The notes beneath the pieces were generated by a model. The model had not been told where the DNA came from. It saw only the letters and a list, made by a program, of their open reading frames with translations, and searched no databases. Positions 55,333-63,866 of a DNA stretch of 64,000 bases are shown piece by piece (positions within the stretch are counted from its first letter, which is position 1; each line of letters starts with the position of its first letter). The position numbers and the translations under genes are program-made. Source of the DNA: Bacteroidales bacterium (GTDB lineage: Bacteria; Bacteroidota; Bacteroidia; Bacteroidales; GCA-2748055); contig JARGFP010000004.1 of assembly GCA_029210585.1 (NCBI GenBank), positions 124,438 to 188,437 on the forward strand, in the 5' to 3' direction.

Positions 55333-56355
55333 ATGAAAAGAAGAAAATTCCTGAATGCGGCGATGATGACCGGGATTGGCGGACTGACCCTGCCGGCAAC
55401 GGCGGCGCTCCGGTCGTCTGATCAGAAACTGGCAAATAATACTCTATCCGGTATCGGAGTAGAGAACCATCCGGGAACAGGAGCGAATGCAGGTCCTGAA
55501 GCGTATCCTGGCACCAATACTGGTCCTGATCCTGGTCCTGGTTCCAGGGTCAACCCCGCAGGCAAAATCACCCCCCGGATCTGCCTGAATGCCTATTCCT
55601 TCAATGCCGGGTTACGGAGCGGGGAGGTTACACTGGAAGAGATGTTCCGTTTTGCTGCTGCAACCGGATTTGCAGGGATCGACCTTACGGCCTACTACAT
55701 CCCGGAATACCCCGTGGTACCGGATGACAAGGTTTTGTTCGACATCAAAAAAATGGCCTTCCGCTTTGGAATTGGCATCACCGGGACCGGGGTCAGGAAT
55801 GATTTCACACTTCCGGATGCCGGCGACAGGGCCCGCGAGGTGCAACTGGTGAAGAACTGGATCATCGCGGCCTCGAAAATGGGCGCACCGCATGTCAGGG
55901 TATTTGCCGGCAAGACTTCCCCTGAAGGGTACACACGTGAAGAGGTAAAATCATGGATCATTGAAGGATTCAGGGAATGTGCCGCATTTGGTGCAAAGCA
56001 TGGCGTGATGGTGGCCTTTCAGAACCACGATGATTATATCGTATATACGCCTGATATTATTGATATCATGGAAGCCGTTCCGTCCGACTGGTTCGGGCTG
56101 ATGCTGGATATTGGCAGTCTGCCGGTGGCAGATCCCTACAGGGAAATTGAAAAACTCATTCCCTACGCCATTACCTGGCAGGTGAAGGAAAACGTCAAGA
56201 CCGATGGGGAACCACAGCCCACAGATTTCAGCAGGCTGATGAAGATCATTGACCAGGCGGGGTATGAGGGTTACCTCCCCCTGGAAACCCTTGGCGAAGG
56301 CGATCCGTTTGAAAAAGTGCAACGGTTATACAGCCAGGTGAAGGCACTGATGTGA
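55333..56355 (+). CDS. Exported sugar phosphate isomerase/epimerase-family TIM-barrel protein with a repeat linker
   Basis: 340 residues. A Tat-like start (MKRRKFLNAAMMTGIGG) is followed by a Gly/Pro/Asn-rich linker (residues about 36-78, with PGTGANAGPEAYPGTNTGPD) and a xylose-isomerase-like TIM barrel. Barrel motifs are FAAATGFAGIDLTAYY, FQNHDDYIVYTPD, LMLDIGSLPVADPY and YLPLETLGEGDPF. The linker is longer than in the 29.4-kb paralogue and is repeat-coded. It lies 121 bp upstream of yiaK. Substrate unknown. Confidence 0.82.
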   Translation: MKRRKFLNAAMMTGIGGLTLPATAALRSSDQKLANNTLSGIGVENHPGTGANAGPEAYPGTNTGPDPGPGSRVNPAGKITPRICLNAYSFNAGLRSGEVTLEEMFRFAAATGFAGIDLTAYYIPEYPVVPDDKVLFDIKKMAFRFGIGITGTGVRNDFTLPDAGDRAREVQLVKNWIIAASKMGAPHVRVFAGKTSPEGYTREEVKSWIIEGFRECAAFGAKHGVMVAFQNHDDYIVYTPDIIDIMEAVPSDWFGLMLDIGSLPVADPYREIEKLIPYAITWQVKENVKTDGEPQPTDFSRLMKIIDQAGYEGYLPLETLGEGDPFEKVQRLYSQVKALM

Positions 56356-56476
56356 TTCATGCTGTTTCAGCTGAAGCAGAAGCGCAGCCGAACATGAACG
56401 ATTTCATCTCATACTTTGAATCCGGAACTGGATGGAAATTACCCGGTGACAATCCTTAAAAACTGAACCCACAATC

Positions 56477-57475
56477 ATGAATGTGTCCTTCCAACAGATG
56501 CAGCAGGTACTGTACGAATTATTTCTCACGAGGAGCTTTTCAGGAGAAAAGGCACGTCTATTGGCTGACGTATTTTCAGAAAACACCCTTTCCGGTGTGC
56601 ATTCCCACGGGATCAACCGGGTACCGTTATTTATTGAATATGTTGACAAAGGGATCATACACATTGATGCTGAAGCTGAAATGGCAGCTTCGCTTGGCAG
56701 CATTGAACGATGGGACGGTCGGCTGGGACCCGGGATCGTGAACGCAGTAAAATGCACCAACAGGGCCGTTGAACTGGCAAAACTGCATGGGATGGGGTTG
56801 GTGGCACTGCGCAACACCAATCACTGGATGCGTGGAGGGACCTACGGACTACAGGCTGCAGAAGCTGGATGTATTGCGCTTTTCTTTACGAATACCCAGC
56901 CCAACATGCCCCCTTGGGGAGGAAAGGAGAGCCGCACCGGGAACAATCCGCTGGTGGTGGCAATCCCGCGGAAAGAGGGACATATCCTCCTTGACATGGC
57001 ACTTTCACAATTTGCTTTTGGAAAGATCCACGACTATCAGCTCAGGGGGGAGCAACTGCCTTTCCCCGGCGGCTGGGATGACAACCATCAACTCTCGTCG
57101 GATCCGGAAAAAATTCTTCCCAACGAACGCGGCCTGCCTATTGGATACTGGAAAGGATCCGCCCTGTCGATGGTCCTGGATATGCTGGCCACGTTGCTGT
57201 CTGCAGGCAACTCCACCTTCAGGATAAGTCAGCATGAGTATGAAACCGGTATCTCACAGGTATTCCTGTGTATTTATCCTGAAATGTTCGGCGACAGGGA
57301 TCTGCAGCAGCGGCTCCTCAACGAGATCATTGACTATACCCATGATGTGGAGCCCATGTCGCCAGGGGACCGCACCTACTTCCCGGGAGAGCGGAGTGCC
57401 ATGACCCGGGAAAAGAATCTGAAAGAAGGAATACCTGTTGATGAGGGCACCTGGAAAAACATCCAGGGTCTATAA
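56477..57475 (+). CDS. yiaK: 2,3-diketo-L-gulonate reductase-type dehydrogenase
   Basis: 332 residues, the size and sequence pattern of E. coli YiaK in the malate/L-sulfolactate dehydrogenase family. Matches run from FSENTLSGVHSHGINRVPLFIEYVDKG through GLVALRNTNHWMRGGTYGLQAAE, MPPWGGKESRTGNNPLVVAIP and PIGYWKGSALSMVLDMLATLLS to the end WKNIQGL. It reduces 2,3-diketo-L-gulonate with NADH. The rest of the ascorbate/gulonate pathway is not in the window. It follows the TIM-barrel gene, likely in one transcript. Confidence 0.9.
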   Translation: MNVSFQQMQQVLYELFLTRSFSGEKARLLADVFSENTLSGVHSHGINRVPLFIEYVDKGIIHIDAEAEMAASLGSIERWDGRLGPGIVNAVKCTNRAVELAKLHGMGLVALRNTNHWMRGGTYGLQAAEAGCIALFFTNTQPNMPPWGGKESRTGNNPLVVAIPRKEGHILLDMALSQFAFGKIHDYQLRGEQLPFPGGWDDNHQLSSDPEKILPNERGLPIGYWKGSALSMVLDMLATLLSAGNSTFRISQHEYETGISQVFLCIYPEMFGDRDLQQRLLNEIIDYTHDVEPMSPGDRTYFPGERSAMTREKNLKEGIPVDEGTWKNIQGL

Positions 57476-57504
57476 GAAAGCGGATTAAGCCCAGAATTAT
57501 TTAA

Positions 57505-57512
57505 TATCTTTG
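57505..57512 (+). promoter_or_regulatory. TAnnTTTG -7 box next to the HEPN start
   Basis: TATCTTTG ends 6 bp before the HEPN ATG at 57519, predicting a leaderless or very short leader. It would give the toxin-antitoxin pair its own promoter. Confidence 0.5.
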
Positions 57513-57518
57513 TAATGA

Positions 57519-57920
57519 ATGAACGACAAGATTGAAAATATTGACAAAATAGTCCAACACTGGTTAGACTCGGCAGATAATAACCAAGAAACAATGTCTC
57601 ATTTAGTCGATTCAAAAGATTATAGCTGGGCATTGTTTTTAGGTCACTTAGTGATTGAGAAAACTTTAAAAGCCTTGTATGTAAAACGACTTCAGAAACA
57701 TGCGATTTTTTCTCATGATTTATTGAGATTAGCAAGACAGATTGACCTGGAAATCAGCGAAGAATTTGAAGAGTGGCTTGACAAGATCACAACTTTTAAT
57801 CTGAACGCCAGGTATGATAACTATAAGCAAGATTTTTATCAACTGTGCACGAAAGATTTTGCAGATACATGGTTGGAAAGAATTGATATAATAAGGCTAT
57901 GGTTAAGAAATCAGTTATAG
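57519..57920 (+). CDS. HEPN-domain protein (toxin side of a HEPN/MNT pair)
   Basis: 133 residues, all helical, with the HEPN pattern AKDYSWALFLGHLVIEKTLKALYVKR and the C-terminal FNLNARYDNYKQDFYQLCTKDFADTWLE. The strict Rx4-6H RNase motif of the classic toxins is not evident, so it may belong to the HEPN subgroup without that motif. It overlaps the nucleotidyltransferase gene by 22 bp, the standard layout of a HEPN/MNT module. The AT-rich stretch suggests horizontal origin. Confidence 0.85.
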   Translation: MNDKIENIDKIVQHWLDSADNNQETMSHLVDSKDYSWALFLGHLVIEKTLKALYVKRLQKHAIFSHDLLRLARQIDLEISEEFEEWLDKITTFNLNARYDNYKQDFYQLCTKDFADTWLERIDIIRLWLRNQL

Positions 57921-58210
57921 ATACAGCGTCAAGATACGTCAGGCAATTGCCAACAGAATTAGACGTGAAAAAAGCTTTTCTATTTGGTTCGTGTGCAAAA
58001 GGATTAGATAATGAGGATAGTGATATAGATATAGCAGTTGTCATTGGCAATATGACTGATTTTTTTGCTACACAGATGCAACTAATGAGAATAAGACGAA
58101 AAATTGACTTAAGAATAGAACCGCATCCAATCGGAGAATCTGACTTTACAAATATGAACCCATTCGCATTTGAAATTCAAAAAACAGGAATTGAGCTAAA
58201 AATTAAGTAG
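57899..58210 (+). CDS. Minimal nucleotidyltransferase (MNT), antitoxin side of the HEPN/MNT pair
   Basis: 103 residues. The nucleotidyltransferase motif GS-x10-DxD is intact: G30-S31 in FLFGSCAKGLDNED and D42-I-D44 in SDIDIAVV. MNT partners typically modify or silence the HEPN protein, for example by adding AMP. The start lies inside the HEPN gene. A bidirectional terminator follows 27 bp after the stop. Confidence 0.88.
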   Translation: MVKKSVIDTASRYVRQLPTELDVKKAFLFGSCAKGLDNEDSDIDIAVVIGNMTDFFATQMQLMRIRRKIDLRIEPHPIGESDFTNMNPFAFEIQKTGIELKIK

Positions 58211-58236
58211 CGATTGCTCATACCGCTAAAACCAGG

Positions 58237-58272
58237 AAAACCCTTCGGTAGCCATTGCTTCCGAAGGGTTTT
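58237..58272. terminator. Bidirectional terminator
   Basis: CCCTTCGG (58241-58248) pairs with CCGAAGGG (58261-58268), flanked by A4 and T4. It sits between the MNT gene (+) and the HtrA gene (-) and can serve both. Confidence 0.85.
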
Positions 58273-58301
58273 CACTTAGCATTTATTATAAGGAAATCCT
58301 G

Positions 58302-59828
58302 TTATTTGTCCAATCCGAAGGCCACGTAGAGCTTACCGGGATAATCCTCGTAGGTCCCTTCCATCAATACGCCTCCTTCTGTTTTTTCCAGGATCTTTTC
58401 CAGTTCCTCAACACTGTTGACTTCCTGGTTGTTGATAGCGGTAATGATGAAGCCGGGTTTGAGCTGCGTCTGGCTCTTCAGTATACCCGAAGCGAGGGAC
58501 TCAATCTTCACGCCCCCTTCGATACCGAGTTTTTCAGCTTCAGCGCGCGACAGGTCTTTAAATGTCGCCCCCAGTTGATCCAAAACCTCCAATTCATTGC
58601 TTGCAAGGATCTCATTCGTCCCCTTCCTGTTGGCAAGTACCACGTCGAATTTCATGTCCCTGCCGTTGCGGTCGACAACTATTTTCACTTCATCTCCCGG
58701 TCGGTGAATACCAACCTGTTCAAGCAAATCAGCTGTTTGTTTCACCTCTACCCCGTTGATGGAAATGATCACATCTCCTTCCTTCAGTCCGGCATCACCA
58801 GCCGCACTGGTTTCCATGAGGCTGTCGACATACACACCTTCAGCAACCTTCAGTTTCTCAGCTTCAACAAGGTCGCCATTGATATCGCGGATCAGGATGC
58901 CCAGGTAACCACGCTGCACCATGCCGTACTGCATGATGTCGCCCACCACTTTATTCACGATGCTGACAGGGATGGCAAATCCGTACCCGGCATAAGAGCC
59001 GGTGGGACTGGCAATGGCGGTATTGATCCCGATCAGTTCCCCGTTCAGGTTCACGAGCGCACCGCCGCTGTTGCCCGGGTTGATCGCCGCATCAGTCTGG
59101 ATAAATGCCTCTATGGCAGACTGGTCATCAATGATGTTGATGTTCCTGCCCTTGGCACTGACGATCCCCGCAGTGACCGTTGCGTCCAGGTTGAATGGGT
59201 TGCCAATGGCCAGGACCCACTCTCCCACTTCAACATTTTCAGGGTCACCAATGGGAATTGCCGGCAGGTCATCTGCTTTGATCTGCAACACGGCAATGTC
59301 GGTGGCAGGATCTGTTCCCACTACTTTGGCCTTGTACACCTGGTTGTTATGCAATGTGACTTCCACTTCAGTTGCCTGGTCCACCACATGGTTGTTGGTG
59401 ACGATATAGCCCTTCGGACTGATGATCACACCGGATCCGGTACCCTTCTGTTCAAACTTTTTGGGTGCAGGCCTCTGGGGCTGATTGTTTTCCGGCTTTC
59501 CATAGAAATGCCTGAAAAATTCTTCACCAAAAAATTCCTCGAGCGGGTGTCTGCGATCGAAAGAAAAGGGCAAGCCCCCGGAGACCTCACGGGTACTTGT
59601 GATGTGCACAACACTGTTCATCACATCTTTAGATACCCCAGTGAAATCAAGGGGTACCAACTCGCCGTCTTCCTTTACTGTATAGACGGCACGATGTGCA
59701 GGTGCCAGGTTTTCATTGCTTCCGGTCACCACCTCCGGACGATCATTTAATCCCAGCAGCATAAACGCCACAATGGTGAGCACACTTCCAACCATGGATG
59801 GCACCATGATATTCAAAAACTTTTTCAT
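58302..59828 (-). CDS. HtrA/DegP-family periplasmic serine endopeptidase
   Basis: 508 residues. An N-terminal membrane segment (MVGSVLTIVAFMLLGL) is followed by the trypsin-like protease domain with catalytic H147 (TNNHVVD), D177 (ATDIAVL) and S254 (GNSGGALV). Two PDZ domains follow, near residues 300-390 and 410-505. Such proteases degrade or refold misfolded envelope proteins. Length and order match the Do family. The stop is 29 bp from the shared terminator. Confidence 0.95.
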   Translation of the reverse strand: MKKFLNIMVPSMVGSVLTIVAFMLLGLNDRPEVVTGSNENLAPAHRAVYTVKEDGELVPLDFTGVSKDVMNSVVHITSTREVSGGLPFSFDRRHPLEEFFGEEFFRHFYGKPENNQPQRPAPKKFEQKGTGSGVIISPKGYIVTNNHVVDQATEVEVTLHNNQVYKAKVVGTDPATDIAVLQIKADDLPAIPIGDPENVEVGEWVLAIGNPFNLDATVTAGIVSAKGRNINIIDDQSAIEAFIQTDAAINPGNSGGALVNLNGELIGINTAIASPTGSYAGYGFAIPVSIVNKVVGDIMQYGMVQRGYLGILIRDINGDLVEAEKLKVAEGVYVDSLMETSAAGDAGLKEGDVIISINGVEVKQTADLLEQVGIHRPGDEVKIVVDRNGRDMKFDVVLANRKGTNEILASNELEVLDQLGATFKDLSRAEAEKLGIEGGVKIESLASGILKSQTQLKPGFIITAINNQEVNSVEELEKILEKTEGGVLMEGTYEDYPGKLYVAFGLDK

Positions 59829-60328
59829 TTTATTTTCCTCCTCATTCTGTTATGATACATTAAAATTGGTTTTCAGACAACAATATCCCTGTCCACCTTA
59901 TGGAGGGCCAGGTTCGTATGCCTATAAAGGCCCCGGTGGAACAAATAGTTTACCTGACCGGCTCAGCAAATAAGTCAGCAGACAAGTTGCTGTGATATCA
60001 TTACCTTTCATTCTGTCTTCCTGTTTTACCAGTCAAATTTAATACCGGTAACAGGTGCAAATCCAGTCTTCCGGGTTAAAATATCTTAATGAAATGTTAA
60101 GAAAAGTAAAACAGATGTAGATGGTGAGGTATGTTTACTAGTCAAATGAAATCCTTTGAACAGGTCGGCAAAAATTAGAGAATCGATGGTATAATGCGCG
60201 TCAGTTCAATGACAACAGTGATAAAGCTGTTCAATTATTTTAGCAAGATTGTAAAGTATTCCACCGGTATACACGGATTGACAGGAATACTGGCGAAAAA
60301 ACCGGCAACAATTGCGAGTGAAATTTGA
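59829..60328. other. 500-bp intergenic region, no gene seen
   Basis: Between the htrA start and the 3' end of the ATPase gene. A short frame coding CPPYGGPGSYAYKGPGG lies near 59884-59940 but has no start of its own. No promoter for htrA stands out. Confidence 0.45.
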
Positions 60329-61474
60329 TCATCCATTTGCTGCTTTCTCCAGAAAACCATATTGTTCTAGTGGTAAAACGGTAATCTTTCCATCTACCTG
60401 ATACTGCTTTTCACCGGGGTAAACGACAAACAGATGTTCTAATTCCAGGTCCTCAATACATGAATACATTGATCTTGTTTTCGCCGGGGCATCCTGATAC
60501 TTGAATTCAACTCCCCATTTTTTCCCGTTCCTGGTAAATACCAGATCAAGTTCAGCACCGGAGTGAGTAGCATAAAAAAACACTTCTTCTTTCTTTAATC
60601 GGAGTATTTTTACAAGGCTGTTCAATGCAAAGGTTTCCCAAGATGCTCCTAATTTATTATTGCTAAGAAGCTGAGTTTTTGAATGTACTGACAACAGAGA
60701 ATGGTATATCCCGGTATCCAGAAAATAGAGCTTCGGACTTTTAACAATACGTTTACCTACATTCGCGAAATATGGAAGCAGAAGCCGGATCATAAAAGTA
60801 CCTTCAAGCAATTCAATATAATTTCTTGCGGTATTATCGGAGATGCCAAAGGACCTTGACAGCTCTGAATAGTTAATCGTTTGAGCATTATAATTGCTTA
60901 ACATAAGCCAGAATCTGCGCAGTGTATATGAAGGTATCGATATCCCCAATTGAGGAATATCTCTTTCAAGGAAAGTAGTTATAAAGTTATCTCGCCATAG
61001 AACACTGGCTTCATCGTTTTCAGCCAAGAATGACCTGGGAAAACTTCCTCTTAGCCACAGTTCTTCGATTTTATCCACACCTACCTCTTCTAAATCAAAT
61101 CCATACAGATAATGATAAGCTATCCTACCGGCCAGGCTTTCACTGCTTTGTCTGATCAGGTCACGGGATGCGCTACCGAGGATGATATAGCTTTGTCCCG
61201 GAGTATGATCAACAAGATATCTTAAAATAGAAAATAATTCCGGTTTGCGCTGAATCTCATCAATTACGATGATACCCTTTAGATTACTGAGTGTCAGTTG
61301 TGGATTATCAAAGGCAGCCAGGTCTACCGGATTCTCCAGATCAAAATAATGTTGTGCCTTTAGCAATCTGGCCAGGGTTGTTTTCCCCGTTTGACGTGCT
61401 CCAAGAATAGCAGTAACAGGAAATATCGATAATTTCTTTTTAATTTCCGTTATTTCACTTTTTCTGTCAATCAT
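60329..61474 (-). CDS. AAA ATPase with DUF4143 domain
   Basis: 381 residues. The ATPase domain has Walker A GARQTGKTT and Walker B IIVIDEIQ, followed by ILGSASRDLIRQ. The C-terminal DUF4143 domain has RNYIELLEGTFMIRLLLPYFANVGKRIVKSPKLYFLDTG and the nuclease-like GAELDLVF. These genes are common in accessory regions; their substrate is unknown. The AT-rich sequence and the nearby att site suggest an accessory locus. Confidence 0.88.
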   Translation of the reverse strand: MIDRKSEITEIKKKLSIFPVTAILGARQTGKTTLARLLKAQHYFDLENPVDLAAFDNPQLTLSNLKGIIVIDEIQRKPELFSILRYLVDHTPGQSYIILGSASRDLIRQSSESLAGRIAYHYLYGFDLEEVGVDKIEELWLRGSFPRSFLAENDEASVLWRDNFITTFLERDIPQLGISIPSYTLRRFWLMLSNYNAQTINYSELSRSFGISDNTARNYIELLEGTFMIRLLLPYFANVGKRIVKSPKLYFLDTGIYHSLLSVHSKTQLLSNNKLGASWETFALNSLVKILRLKKEEVFFYATHSGAELDLVFTRNGKKWGVEFKYQDAPAKTRSMYSCIEDLELEHLFVVYPGEKQYQVDGKITVLPLEQYGFLEKAANG

Positions 61475-61617
61475 ACAGTAAAAGTATAAATTATTGTTGA
61501 AATTTCGAATTTATCATTCGAAATTTCAATGCATAAACTTAGATTTTCCATAGAAATTGAGTTTGAGAGAGGAAGTGATTGTTCCTCGCTCTCACTCTCC
61601 AATCTAACTCTGTTATT

Positions 61618-61641
61618 GTGACCCCACCGGGATTATTCGAA
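61618..61641. repeat. First (outer) copy of the tRNA 3'-end att-like sequence
   Basis: GTGACCCCACCGGGATT at 61618-61634 equals the copy at 61755, then carries ATT before CGAAC. It sits on the host side of the terminator and may be the remnant of an older integration. Confidence 0.7.
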
Positions 61642-61728
61642 CGCTTTGCGTTCTCATGAGCTCGCGCCTGCAGCGCTCGGTTCGAACCCGGGTTCTCATC
61701 CCGGAACTTTCTGCTGATAATATAAAAA

Positions 61729-61752
61729 AAGCCCCCTGAATTTCAGGAGGCT
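61729..61752 (-). terminator. tRNA-type terminator on the minus strand
   Basis: On the minus strand AAGCCTCCTGA pairs with TCAGGGGGCTT (with one G-U pair) and is followed by seven T. It lies directly after the tRNA 3' fragment, as expected for the original tRNA gene's terminator. Confidence 0.8.
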
Positions 61753-61754
61753 TC

Positions 61755-61776
61755 GTGACCCCACCGGGATTCGAAC
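61755..61776 (-). mobile_element. Attachment site: 3' end of a split tRNA gene (left junction of an integrated element)
   Basis: Read on the minus strand, this is a T-loop and acceptor 3' arm (TTCGAATCCCGGTGGGGTCAC) without the rest of a tRNA to its right, and with the terminator still in place on its left. It fits the crossover fragment left after a tyrosine recombinase inserted an element into a tRNA 3' end. The element extends to the right; the intact tRNA is predicted at its far end, outside the window. Confidence 0.7.
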
Positions 61777-61790
61777 CTACTTTTTTCGCT

Positions 61791-61804
61791 TTAAAACGTT
61801 TTAA
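61791..61804. promoter_or_regulatory. 14-bp perfect palindrome near the element end
   Basis: TTAAAACGTTTTAA lies 15 bp inside the element. It could be a regulator site or a recombinase/accessory-factor site. Confidence 0.4.
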
Positions 61805-61922
61805 TACTTTCCTTAGTATTTACAGGGGTTTCAGATCCTTTATTATTAAGACTGTTTAAAAATAGTTAAGAAATGTTAACAATATGTGTCACCTATTGTG
61901 TCACCCTTAGGTTCGTTTTTTG

Positions 61923-61930
61923 TATCTTTG
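61923..61930 (+). promoter_or_regulatory. TAnnTTTG -7 box next to the integrase start
   Basis: TATCTTTG ends 4 bp before the ATG at 61935, predicting a leaderless integrase mRNA. Confidence 0.5.
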
Positions 61931-61934
61931 GGGT

Positions 61935-63182
61935 ATGATAAAAACAAATTTTTATCTGAAAGATTCCCAAGGCTGGAACCCTCAGAAAAAGAAAAAGCAG
62001 AAGACCCACAATATTACGCCGGTGGTCCTTCATGTGCATTATCAAAATCAACGTGGCCGGATCTATTCCGGGTACAGTAGTAAACCCTCCAATTGGAATT
62101 TTGAGAATCAAAGGTACAAGACCACGAAGGCGGTACCTAATGCAATACGGTTAAACGAACGGTTAAACCATATCCGCAGCACTGCAGAGGCCGTTTATTT
62201 AGACTACCTGAGGGCGAACGATAACAAAGCACCAGCACCGGCAGTATTCAAAGAAAAATTGCAGATAGCTTTAAACATGAAGGCCGAAACGGATCTGGAT
62301 CTTTTTTCATTCTTTCAACAGGTCATTGATCATAAAATTTACGATCTGGGCGAACGGTCCAAGCGTAACAGCGACGTGCCGACCTTTGAAGTTACTTTGC
62401 AGTGTTTGAAAGAATATGCATCCACTAAGCGTGTACGCGTCGATTTTGATACTATTGATCTGGACTTTTACCACAATTGGAAAAAGTATTTACTAGATGA
62501 TCTGGGGTTAAAGAAAAACACCGCAGGAACCCGGATAAAGCGATTAAAGAGCGTACTAGCCAGAGCAACCGCAGCAGGGATAAATAAAAACCTAATGTAC
62601 ACGGATCCTGGGTTTAAGGTACTTGCCGAAGAGGTTGAAAATATCTATCTTAATGAAAAGGAACTGGAAGCATTAACCGACCTGCCGTTAAATGAGCATT
62701 TAAGCGTCATACGTGACTTATTTCTATGTTTGGCATGGACAGGGCAACGGGAAGGCGATCTTTACCAGATCAGGCCGGGAAACATCCACAATGGCACCCT
62801 GCAAATAAAGCAGACAAAGACAGGTACCCGCACCAGCGTACCGGTCCACCAAGAAGTTGAAAGGATCCTGCATAAATACAATGGAGTGTTACCACAGCGG
62901 GCACAACAATATATCAACAGGGCGTTAAAAACAATCGGTGCCGAACTGCAAAAGAAAGTTAAGGGAGATAAAGATTTTAGCTTAATGGCATCACACACAG
63001 GCAGGCGGTCATTTGCTACAAATATGATATTGAGAGGTTACACCGCACTAGAGGTGATGAGCGCAACAGGTCACAAAACAGAACGGGAGTTTTACAAGTA
63101 TCTGAAAATGTCACCTACCGAGATGGGCAGCAAAATGCGGATGGCGTTTAAAAATGAAGTCACATTAAGAAAAGTAAATTAA
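61935..63182 (+). CDS. Tyrosine recombinase (site-specific integrase)
   Basis: About 415 residues from the ATG at 61935 (MIKTNFYLKDSQGWN); the longer frame from 61920 overlaps the promoter box. An N-terminal arm-binding region (LHVHYQNQRGRIYSGYSS) and a SAM-like core-binding domain precede the catalytic domain. Catalytic residues are Arg in WTGQREGDL, HTGRRSF (H-x2-R) and GHKTEREFYKYL with the Tyr nucleophile. It is of the Bacteroidota integrative-element type and lies next to a tRNA att fragment, so it most likely inserted this element. Confidence 0.93.
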   Translation: MIKTNFYLKDSQGWNPQKKKKQKTHNITPVVLHVHYQNQRGRIYSGYSSKPSNWNFENQRYKTTKAVPNAIRLNERLNHIRSTAEAVYLDYLRANDNKAPAPAVFKEKLQIALNMKAETDLDLFSFFQQVIDHKIYDLGERSKRNSDVPTFEVTLQCLKEYASTKRVRVDFDTIDLDFYHNWKKYLLDDLGLKKNTAGTRIKRLKSVLARATAAGINKNLMYTDPGFKVLAEEVENIYLNEKELEALTDLPLNEHLSVIRDLFLCLAWTGQREGDLYQIRPGNIHNGTLQIKQTKTGTRTSVPVHQEVERILHKYNGVLPQRAQQYINRALKTIGAELQKKVKGDKDFSLMASHTGRRSFATNMILRGYTALEVMSATGHKTEREFYKYLKMSPTEMGSKMRMAFKNEVTLRKVN

Positions 63183-63183
63183 C

Positions 63184-63717
63184 ATGGAACGGCAATTATA
63201 TAATGCGGTACTGTCTGGCGAAGTAATAGTAAACCGGCTTAGTGATTGGGAACGTGCTATTATCTTATCATACGCAACAAGAGAAATAGATATATTAACG
63301 GAAGATATTCAGGGCATGGTTGAGGTCAACCCGGGGACTACATTTGAATATTGGGCGGAAAAACACGCTAATTATAATGGTGCTTTATATGTGAAAGCTA
63401 TTTTAATTAATCCGCCCCGGGTTATTACAAAAAGAGAGTTAGCCCTATATTACTATTATGCAAAGATCCCGATAAACAGAAAAAATTGTGATATCATAGC
63501 CAAAAAACATGGATTAAGTGGTGAAAAGCTAAGACAAGAATATTTAGATTTGGCAAAGCAAAACGATATTGACAGAACAACCCCCGGTATATTTAAAAAT
63601 AAGGGAAAATCCACAATGATAGAGCAGTATGAAAACGTTATAAAAGGATTACGCGACAATGATCTAGATAGTACGATTGCAGAAAAGGACCTGAAAACAA
63701 TAAAAGATTCCGCCTGA
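63184..63717 (+). CDS. Hypothetical protein in the integrated element
   Basis: 177 residues, charged and probably soluble. It starts 1 bp after the integrase stop, so the two are co-transcribed. Parts such as FEYWAEKHANYNGALYVKAIL and the helical DIIAKKHGLSGEKLRQEYLDLAKQNDI suggest an alpha-helical fold, perhaps DNA-binding. No family recognised. Confidence 0.72.
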   Translation: MERQLYNAVLSGEVIVNRLSDWERAIILSYATREIDILTEDIQGMVEVNPGTTFEYWAEKHANYNGALYVKAILINPPRVITKRELALYYYYAKIPINRKNCDIIAKKHGLSGEKLRQEYLDLAKQNDIDRTTPGIFKNKGKSTMIEQYENVIKGLRDNDLDSTIAEKDLKTIKDSA

Positions 63718-63745
63718 TCCCTGCAAACATATATTTTAAAGAACA

Positions 63746-63771
63746 GCCCGCCCGAAAGGACGGGTTTTTTT
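63746..63771 (+). terminator. Rho-independent terminator after the integrase pair
   Basis: A CCCGCC / GGACGGG stem with a CGAAA-like loop, followed by seven T. It ends the integrase operon. Confidence 0.8.
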
Positions 63772-63866
63772 GTGCTTAAAAAACCTATAAAAATGAAAAT
63801 TATTTGAAAACGGTACCCCGGGTACCACCCTAGAGCGGTATTACATTTACTTAAAATTCAACAATT

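Noticed and set aside
58575..59750. Long plus-strand open frame (391 codons) over the HtrA gene
   Set aside because: Shadow of the protease gene; no domain signals, and the minus-strand frame has the full catalytic triad and PDZ domains.
61618..61712. Possible complete tRNA on the minus strand
   Set aside because: Only a T-arm/acceptor-like end is present; no D arm, anticodon arm or matching 5' acceptor strand could be found.
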